A stretch of DNA of 7,522 nt from Frankiaceae bacterium (lineage in GTDB: Bacteria; Actinomycetota; Actinomycetes; Mycobacteriales; SCTD01): the NCBI GenBank assembly GCA_947479995.1, contig CANKBT010000146.1, positions 1 through 7,522 of the forward strand, written 5' to 3'. How positions within the stretch are numbered: position 1 is the first letter of the stretch; each line of letters opens with the position of its first letter. Under the pieces are notes generated by a model. It searched no databases. It worked only from the letters and a program-made list of their open reading frames with translations, and was not told where the DNA came from. Of this stretch, positions 1 to 4,139 are shown piece after piece. A program made the translations under genes and the position numbers.

Positions 1-2674
1 CCGAGGCCTCGGGCGCCGACCCGTCGCCCCAGTCGACCGTGAGGTGCACGGGGCCGCCGTTCGGGTCGGCCAGGCTCCCGCTCACCCGGGTCTCCTGCAG
101 GGCGGGCGCGGGCTGCACCGAGGCGATGAGCGCCGGCGGGCGGTCGACGACCGTCCCGCGCAGTGAGGCCGGGGCGACGCGCGGGTCGCGCGCGCCGTCG
201 CCGCTCAGCACGCGGGCCGTGACGAGGTCGGTGGGCAGGAGCTCGCCGGTGGCCGTGCGCAGGACGCGCGACGACGACCAGGCGCGCACGACCGGTCCGG
301 GCGGCAGGGCGAGCCGCTCGACGTGGCCGTCGGCCCAAGTCAGCTCCAGCGACACCGCGTCGCCGGTGCCGGGGTCGGTCACGCGGCCGCTCACCTGCAC
401 CGTCGAGCCCGGCTCGACGGCGAGGGCACCGGACGGCTGGTCGACCGCGAGGGCGGGCGCGACGTCGACCACCTCCACGCGGCCGAAGAACCGCGCGGTG
501 CTGGCGCTGGCGACGACGTCGTAGGTCCCGGGGCGCACCCAGGCGTGGTCGCCCTGGAACAGCGCCCGGGTCGGGTCGATCGAGAAGACCGTGCTGGTCC
601 CCCGGGTGCCGTCGCCCCAGTCGACCGACACCGGGTCGCGGAACGGCCCGCGGTCGAAGACCAGCGACAGGGGCCAGCGCTCGCCCTGGGCGATGCGCGC
701 GGGGCCCGTGTCCGACGAGACCAGCCGGGCGGGCAGGTCGTTGACGTCGACCGTCAGCTCGCGCGACACCGCGGTGCCGGCGAAGGGGTCGCTGACCGTC
801 GCGCGCACCCGGTAGCGCCCGGGCAGCTGCGGGGTGAAGGCGCTCGCGGCGCCGGGCGGCAGCGAGGCGCAGATCAGGTCCGGGCAGGCAGTGAGCTCCC
901 AGCCGACGCTCAGGGGGTCGCCGTCGGGGTCGCTCAGCGCGCCGGTCCTCAGCAGCACGGCGTCGCCCTCGAAGAACACGCCCGTGCCGTCCGGCCTCGC
1001 GGCGCTGACGCCGGGGGCGGCGGGTGCCTGGTTGCCGGCCAGCCGCGCGTAGCGCTGCAGGGCCAGCGTGGTCCCCGGACGGCTCTCCAGGAAGGGGAGG
1101 CGGTCGGTGAGCCAGCAGCCGTCCTCGTGGTAGTCGTCGCAGCCCTGCGCGGGCTTCGGGAAGCCGTCACGGCCGATGGCGGTGAGCGACCACGTCGTCC
1201 GGCCGCCCACCCGGACGACGCGGGCCGCCGCGGGGAAGTCGAAGCCGGCCCGCTCGGACGCGACGTCTGACCCGGGCGGCACGACGGGCGCCGGGTCCCA
1301 CAGCTGCACGGGCACCGACAGGCGGGGCTCGTCGGCACCCGTCGGGTCGACGAGGAGCCCGCCGACGAGCTGGCGCTCGAGGTCGGTGAAGACGTCACCG
1401 CGCAGCGACAGCAGCCGCAGGCGGTCGGTGCGCGCGACCGGCTGGCCGGTCGCCGTCGTCACCTGCAGCACCGGGTCGCCCGCCCGGCGCGCCGGCGCGG
1501 CCGGCGGCAGCTCCAGGCCGTACGTCTGCGGCTCGGCCCGCTCGAGGTCGAGCAGCACCGAGGTGAGCCCCTCGGTCGTCGTGAGGACGGGCCGCGCGTC
1601 CGGGCGCACCCGCCGGGCCGTGGCGGCGCCCTCCTGCAGCTTCACGCCGACCTGGCTGGCGTTGACGACCTGCACGGTCGTCATGACCAGCAGGGTCGTC
1701 GCGACGACGGCGATGGCGGCGACGCCGACCACCGTGCCCGCGGCCAGGCCCGGCGCGCCCTTCACGAGGTAGGCGAAGGGGGTGAGCTTGCCGGCGATGA
1801 GCCCGACGGTCACCGACTTCGCGCCGCTGACGAGCGTCGTCGTCACCGCGCTGTTGATGGCGACCAGGCCCGCGGTCGTCGCGCCGACGGCGGCGGCGCT
1901 GCCGGCGGCGCTGATGGCCGCCTGCGCGGCCTGGCTGAGCTCGACGAGGTCGCCGGGCGTGCGGCCCGCGACGGCCGCGATGCCCCAGCGCGTGAACTCC
2001 TCCTGCGACGGGATGCGCGGGCCGAGGTCGAAGGGACCGGGGCGTCCGCTGGGCTGGCAGCCGATCCACTCCTGCGGGCGGTACTCCCCCTCGAAGGGCG
2101 ACGGCGGCTTGTACGAGCACACGTCGCGGGGGAGCTCGCCCGTGAAGGCGCTCGCGCCGTAGAAGCGGCGGTACTCCGCCAGGCCCGCGTCGGCGGCCTC
2201 GACGTTGCGCGCCTGCTGCTGCTGCGAGACCCACTCCAGCGCGAGCACCTCGTCGGGGGTCCGCTCCGCCGGCGGGCGGACCGCCGCGTCGACGATCAGC
2301 GCGAGCAGCCGCCCGCGGACCTCCGGGCGGGCCCAGGTCAGCAGCTGGCGGCGCGACACCGCGGGGTCGAGCCCGTGGTAGGCGGTCGTCTGCTGCAGCG
2401 CGGTCTCGCCGAGCCGGACCAGGGCCTCGCGCTGCGCGGGGGTGGTGCCCGCGGACCCGGCCGGGCCGATCAGCTCGGGCTCGCTGCGGCCGGCACAGCC
2501 CTGCGGCGAGTCGAGCTGGAAGCCGGTCTGCGGGTCGGTGACGACCAGGCACCCCTCCTGCGCGGTGGCGGGCGGTGGCGTCCCGTCCAGGCGCAGGCCG
2601 GTGACGACCAACGCCAGCACGACGGCGTAGACGACGGCGCGCGTCGGACGACGGCGCAGCACGGACCCCAGCAC
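1..2674 (-). CDS. Exported, membrane-anchored protein with Ig/PKD-like repeats (3' end outside window)
   Basis: The reading frame is open for 891 codons from GTG at 2674 to the window edge; the stop lies beyond base 1. The start is set by a GGAGG 8 nt upstream. Residues 1-38 look like a signal peptide: basic RRR at 7-9, a hydrophobic core at about 13-27, and an A-T-A site before Q39. Residues about 40-250 are helical with no family I recognise. Residues 252-337 are Ala/Gly-rich and hydrophobic; 312-337 is the best membrane helix. From about residue 340, and clearly from 550, the protein is beta-rich. It has a PKD-like module with DPDGDP (about 580-586), then W-x-D-G signatures: WGDG at 686, WADG at 780, WGDG at 882. 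Cysteines come in pairs (42/60, 186/206, 512/520, 597/602), as expected for disulfides outside the cytoplasm. Adhesion, wall binding or scaffolding is possible, but no catalytic motif is visible and the function is unknown. Reading frame near certain; function not. Confidence 0.85.
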   Translation of the reverse strand, partial: MLGSVLRRRPTRAVVYAVVLALVVTGLRLDGTPPPATAQEGCLVVTDPQTGFQLDSPQGCAGRSEPELIGPAGSAGTTPAQREALVRLGETALQQTTAYHGLDPAVSRRQLLTWARPEVRGRLLALIVDAAVRPPAERTPDEVLALEWVSQQQQARNVEAADAGLAEYRRFYGASAFTGELPRDVCSYKPPSPFEGEYRPQEWIGCQPSGRPGPFDLGPRIPSQEEFTRWGIAAVAGRTPGDLVELSQAAQAAISAAGSAAAVGATTAGLVAINSAVTTTLVSGAKSVTVGLIAGKLTPFAYLVKGAPGLAAGTVVGVAAIAVVATTLLVMTTVQVVNASQVGVKLQEGAATARRVRPDARPVLTTTEGLTSVLLDLERAEPQTYGLELPPAAPARRAGDPVLQVTTATGQPVARTDRLRLLSLRGDVFTDLERQLVGGLLVDPTGADEPRLSVPVQLWDPAPVVPPGSDVASERAGFDFPAAARVVRVGGRTTWSLTAIGRDGFPKPAQGCDDYHEDGCWLTDRLPFLESRPGTTLALQRYARLAGNQAPAAPGVSAARPDGTGVFFEGDAVLLRTGALSDPDGDPLSVGWELTACPDLICASLPPGAASAFTPQLPGRYRVRATVSDPFAGTAVSRELTVDVNDLPARLVSSDTGPARIAQGERWPLSLVFDRGPFRDPVSVDWGDGTRGTSTVFSIDPTRALFQGDHAWVRPGTYDVVASASTARFFGRVEVVDVAPALAVDQPSGALAVEPGSTVQVSGRVTDPGTGDAVSLELTWADGHVERLALPPGPVVRAWSSSRVLRTATGELLPTDLVTARVLSGDGARDPRVAPASLRGTVVDRPPALIASVQPAPALQETRVSGSLADPNGGPVHLTVDWGDGSAPEAS

Positions 2675-2682
2675 GACGACCC

Positions 2683-2687
2683 CCTCC
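2683..2687 (-). promoter_or_regulatory. Ribosome binding site of the exported protein gene
   Basis: On the minus strand this reads GGAGG, 8 nt before the GTG at 2672-2674. It fixes that GTG as the start; the next in-frame GTG (2662) has no comparable site and would shorten the basic end of the signal peptide. Confidence 0.75.
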
Positions 2688-2689
2688 GG

Positions 2690-2731
2690 GCCGAGGCGTG
2701 GTCACGGCCCGCGCCACCGTCGCGCCTCGGC
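2690..2731 (-). promoter_or_regulatory. Inverted repeat in the leader of the exported protein gene
   Basis: A 9-bp perfect inverted repeat (2690-2698 with 2723-2731, arms GCCGAGGCG and CGCCTCGGC) encloses 24 nt. On the minus-strand transcript it would be a stem-loop ending 2 nt before the GGAGG. It could affect translation or be an operator. In DNA this rich in GC, a 9-bp stem can also occur by chance. Confidence 0.3.
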
Positions 2732-2764
2732 ACCCGTCGCGGGGGCTCCCGCCTGTCTCCTGCG

Positions 2765-2779
2765 CGACACCGGCTGTCG
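2765..2779. promoter_or_regulatory. Small dyad in divergent region, CGACA-N5-TGTCG
   Basis: A 15-bp sequence with 5-bp perfect half-sites (2765-2769 and 2775-2779), about midway between the two divergent starts. Its size and spacing resemble a transcription-factor operator, and the adjacent Crp/Fnr gene offers a candidate binder. It is short and may be coincidental. Confidence 0.22.
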
Positions 2780-2806
2780 TCTCGGCGACCCGTCGTGCCG
2801 TCGACC

Positions 2807-2837
2807 GGCCGATCGGCGACGGCGCGTGGCCGATCGG
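2807..2837. promoter_or_regulatory. Twin GGCCGATCGG sites, 21 bp apart, in divergent region
   Basis: GGCCGATCGG occurs at 2807-2816 and again at 2828-2837. Each contains the palindrome CCGATCGG, with centres at 2812/2813 and 2833/2834. The 21-bp spacing is two helical turns, so two bound dimers would lie on the same DNA face. Both sites sit between the exported-protein gene and the Crp/Fnr gene. The pair is a candidate operator for the latter, or for a regulator controlling both promoters. The repeat and spacing are seen directly; the role is inferred. Confidence 0.4.
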
Positions 2838-2904
2838 GCACGCAGCGTCGACGGGCGCGCCGTCCGCGAGCCGCGCGGGCTGGCGCGCTGGCCGCGGGCG
2901 TCGG

Positions 2905-2910
2905 CATAGT
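2905..2910 (+). promoter_or_regulatory. Possible -10 element of the Crp/Fnr gene
   Basis: CATAGT is the most AT-rich hexamer near the gene and matches TATAAT at four of six positions. Transcription would begin near 2917, giving a leader of about 42 nt. No convincing -35 is present, which is common in high-GC actinomycetes. Confidence 0.3.
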
Positions 2911-2946
2911 GCGGCAGCGCGGCAGGCGCCGCGCACGGCACCTGCG

Positions 2947-2952
2947 AGGAGG
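2947..2952 (+). promoter_or_regulatory. Ribosome binding site of the Crp/Fnr gene
   Basis: AGGAGG lies 6 nt before the ATG at 2959. It selects this start over an open extension of the same frame back to 2698, which would run through the divergent regulatory region. Confidence 0.8.
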
Positions 2953-2958
2953 CGCGGC

Positions 2959-3732
2959 ATGGAGCCCCGTCCACCCGCGACCGTCCCCGACCCGGACTGC
3001 CCCACCGGCGACCCGGTCCTGCTGCGGTCGGTCGACTGGCTGGCGGGGGCGCCGCGGGAGCCCCTCGACGACTTCGCCCGCCGGTGCGCCGTGCTGCGCC
3101 TGGCGCGCGGCACGCAGCTGGCGCGCCCGGGCGAGGCGCCGGACCGCGCCTGGGTGCTGCTGCAGGGGCGCCTCGGCGCGTGGCGGGGCACGCCCCGGCT
3201 GCGCGGCGGGGTGCCCGAGCAGGGGGTCGCGGGGCCCGGGCTCTGGTACTGGGTCGCCGACCGGCCCGGCACGACGGCGGGGCTCGAGGCCGTGGTCAGC
3301 GGCCTCCCCGTGCTCGCGGACCTCCGCGTCATGGCCGAGCCCACCGACGTGCTCGCGGTGCCCGCGCCGGCGGTGCACGACCTGCTCGCGGCCTGGCCCG
3401 AGGGCGGCCTCGCCGTCGCGCGGCACGTGGCCGGCCGGCTGCAGGCGCTGACCGAGCAGGTGGTCGACCTGGTGGTGCTCGACGTGCCGCGGCGCGTCGC
3501 CAACCACCTCGTGCGCCACCGCGACGGCGACGTCGCCGTGCTGCCGCCGAGCCAGGGCGAGCTCGCCGAGCGCCTGGCCGCCAGCCGGCAGCGGGTCAAC
3601 CGCGCCCTGTCCGACCTGACGCGGCGCGGCTGGATCGCGCCGCTCGGCCCGGGCCGCTACGCGCTCGTCGACCTGCCGGCGCTGCGCGACTTCGGCGGCG
3701 TCGTCGACGACCCCCGGAGGCCGCGGCGCTGA
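2959..3732 (+). CDS. Crp/Fnr-superfamily transcriptional regulator
   Basis: A 257-residue protein, slightly longer than the usual 210-250. Residues about 35-140 have the length and pattern of the jelly-roll effector domain. Residues about 150-173 form the long dimerisation helix. Residues 197-226 form the winged helix-turn-helix: the SQGELAERLAASR stretch with a recognition helix around R210-R215, then a wing ending in GRYALVDLP. This DNA-binding half is typical of the family. The effector half is divergent: the FGE...RxA phosphate-binding cassette of cAMP receptors is absent, and only two cysteines (14, 43) occur, too few for an Fnr-type Fe-S cluster. The ligand is therefore unknown. The gene is divergent from the exported-protein gene, has its own strong ribosome binding site, and ends at a GC hairpin, so it is probably transcribed alone. 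Autoregulation or control of its divergent neighbour is a reasonable inference. Family assignment is firm; target and signal are not. Confidence 0.88.
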   Translation: MEPRPPATVPDPDCPTGDPVLLRSVDWLAGAPREPLDDFARRCAVLRLARGTQLARPGEAPDRAWVLLQGRLGAWRGTPRLRGGVPEQGVAGPGLWYWVADRPGTTAGLEAVVSGLPVLADLRVMAEPTDVLAVPAPAVHDLLAAWPEGGLAVARHVAGRLQALTEQVVDLVVLDVPRRVANHLVRHRDGDVAVLPPSQGELAERLAASRQRVNRALSDLTRRGWIAPLGPGRYALVDLPALRDFGGVVDDPRRPRR

Positions 3733-3759
3733 GCGGCCGCCGCGGCCCCGCGGCCGCTC
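3731..3759 (+). terminator. Hairpin terminator overlapping the Crp/Fnr stop codon
   Basis: A 10-bp perfect GC-rich stem (3731-3740 with 3750-3759) with a 9-nt loop begins inside the TGA at 3730-3732. No T-run follows, as is usual for hairpin terminators in high-GC actinomycetes. Overlapping CCGCGG repeats give alternative pairings of similar strength. It may also protect the 3' end of the message. Confidence 0.5.
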
Positions 3760-3772
3760 CGCGCGGCTGTGC

Positions 3773-3778
3773 CACCGT
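3773..3778 (+). promoter_or_regulatory. Possible -10 element for a leaderless transcript
   Basis: CACCGT carries the A and T most conserved in actinobacterial -10 elements (xAxxxT) and ends 6 nt before the GTG at 3785. That spacing would place the transcript start on the GTG itself, giving a leaderless message. This would explain why the small gene downstream lacks a good ribosome binding site. The match is weak. Confidence 0.22.
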
Positions 3779-3784
3779 GGGGCC

Positions 3785-3928
3785 GTGCTCGGCGACCTGC
3801 GTGACGCGTCCGGGCGCCCGCGCGGGCTGCTGCGCGCGCTCGCGGTCGTGCTGGCGCTGCTGCTCGCGCTGCCGCTGACGGCCTTCGCGGTGTCACTGCT
3901 GCGCGACCTCGCCGACGCCGTCTGGTGA
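3785..3928 (+). CDS. Possible 47-residue single-pass membrane protein
   Basis: The GTG at 3785 opens a 47-residue frame ending at TGA 3926-3928. The first 18 residues are polar and basic (several Arg, with a GRPRG turn). Residues about 19-36 are strongly hydrophobic (AVVLALLLALPLTAFAV), followed by a short amphipathic end, LLRDLADAVW. The basic side before the helix predicts N-terminus in, C-terminus out. It lies between a terminator hairpin and the EtfD-like gene's promoter region, 211 nt before that start, so it is probably not co-transcribed with either neighbour. There is no clear Shine-Dalgarno; GTGGGG is the nearest purine run. The hydrophobic pattern and codon bias favour a real gene, but short open frames are common in GC-rich DNA. 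I recognise no family and assign no function. Confidence 0.45.
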   Translation: MLGDLRDASGRPRGLLRALAVVLALLLALPLTAFAVSLLRDLADAVW

Positions 3929-3982
3929 CCGGCGGGGCCTGACGGGGCCGACGTGACCTCCGCCTCGTGCGCGCGGGTGAGG

Positions 3983-3997
3983 GCACCCTGCGGGTGC
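3983..3997. other. Short hairpin downstream of the small membrane protein gene
   Basis: A 6-bp perfect stem (GCACCC with GGGTGC) with a 3-nt loop lies 54 nt after the small gene's stop. It could be a weak terminator. It is short, and no T-run follows. Confidence 0.25.
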
Positions 3998-4035
3998 GGG
4001 CCGGCGACGCGTCGGGGACCATGGCGGGGCGCACG

Positions 4036-4053
4036 GGTTACCCGCGAGTAGCC
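4036..4053. promoter_or_regulatory. 18-bp operator-like dyad upstream of the EtfD-like gene
   Basis: The sequence GGTTACCCGCGAGTAGCC has two-fold symmetry centred at 4044/4045 (GGyTACyCG/CGrGTArCC). Seven of nine half-site positions are symmetric; the other two are transitions. It lies about 87 bp before the start codon and overlaps the -35 zone of the candidate promoter, the position expected for a repressor. TetR-type regulators of fatty-acid genes in actinomycetes commonly bind palindromes of this general shape, which would suit a gene feeding beta-oxidation electrons to the quinone pool. Identification of the binding protein is inference only. Confidence 0.5.
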
Positions 4054-4069
4054 CCTGTGCGTGCGCGCG

Positions 4070-4075
4070 TACCCT
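4070..4075 (+). promoter_or_regulatory. Possible -10 element of the EtfD-like gene
   Basis: TACCCT fits the TAnnnT form of actinobacterial -10 elements. Transcription would start near 4082, giving a leader of about 58 nt before the GTG at 4140. The dyad at 4036-4053 then covers the -35 region. No canonical -35 is seen. Confidence 0.32.
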
Positions 4076-4095
4076 CGTGCGCGCGCGTGCTCCGA

Positions 4096-4116
4096 TGACG
4101 TCTCAGGCGGACGTCA
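4096..4116. promoter_or_regulatory. TGACGTC-N7-GACGTCA inverted repeat in the EtfD-like leader
   Basis: Perfect 7-bp half-sites (4096-4102 and 4110-4116) flank a 7-nt spacer. The element lies between the candidate transcription start and the ribosome binding site. It could be a second operator downstream of the promoter, or a 7-bp stem with 7-nt loop in the leader RNA. Each half is nearly self-palindromic (TGACGTCA with one base off), which slightly favours a DNA site. Confidence 0.38.
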
Positions 4117-4130
4117 CGGCGCCCTGCACT

Positions 4131-4135
4131 GGAGG
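4131..4135 (+). promoter_or_regulatory. Ribosome binding site deciding the EtfD-like start
   Basis: GGAGG lies 4 nt before GTG 4140 and 16 nt before ATG 4152. GTG 4140 is the only nearby start within reach, although the spacing is short. Upstream in-frame candidates (GTG 4077, ATG 4095) lack such a site. Confidence 0.65.
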
Positions 4136-4139
4136 ACCT

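Noticed and set aside
1..760. A tandem DNA repeat behind the Ig/PKD-like modules
   Set aside because: The W-x-D-G motifs recur in the protein, but the DNA around them is not similar enough to count as a nucleotide repeat. This is old domain duplication.
323..1270. A 315-codon plus-strand open frame
   Set aside because: It is the shadow of the minus-strand Ig/PKD-like gene. The product is an Arg/Gly/Ala/Val-rich string without domain features.
2698..2958. An N-terminal extension of the Crp/Fnr regulator
   Set aside because: The frame stays open upstream, but the region holds operator-like repeats. The AGGAGG before ATG 2959 gives a protein of normal family length.
1395..3599. A 734-codon minus-strand open frame spanning the divergent region
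   Set aside because: It crosses two real genes in other frames, has an Arg/Gly-rich low-complexity product, and lacks a ribosome binding site. The correct minus-strand frame here is the one starting at 2674.
3084..3878. A 264-codon plus-strand frame across the Crp/Fnr gene and the small gene
   Set aside because: An Arg/Ala/Gly-rich shadow frame with no domain. The overlapping frames give a clear winged helix and a membrane helix instead.
4077..4139. Earlier starts for the EtfD-like gene (GTG 4077, ATG 4095)
   Set aside because: No ribosome binding site is near them. The extra residues are polar and unlike the family, and the region carries the inverted repeat and the likely transcript start.
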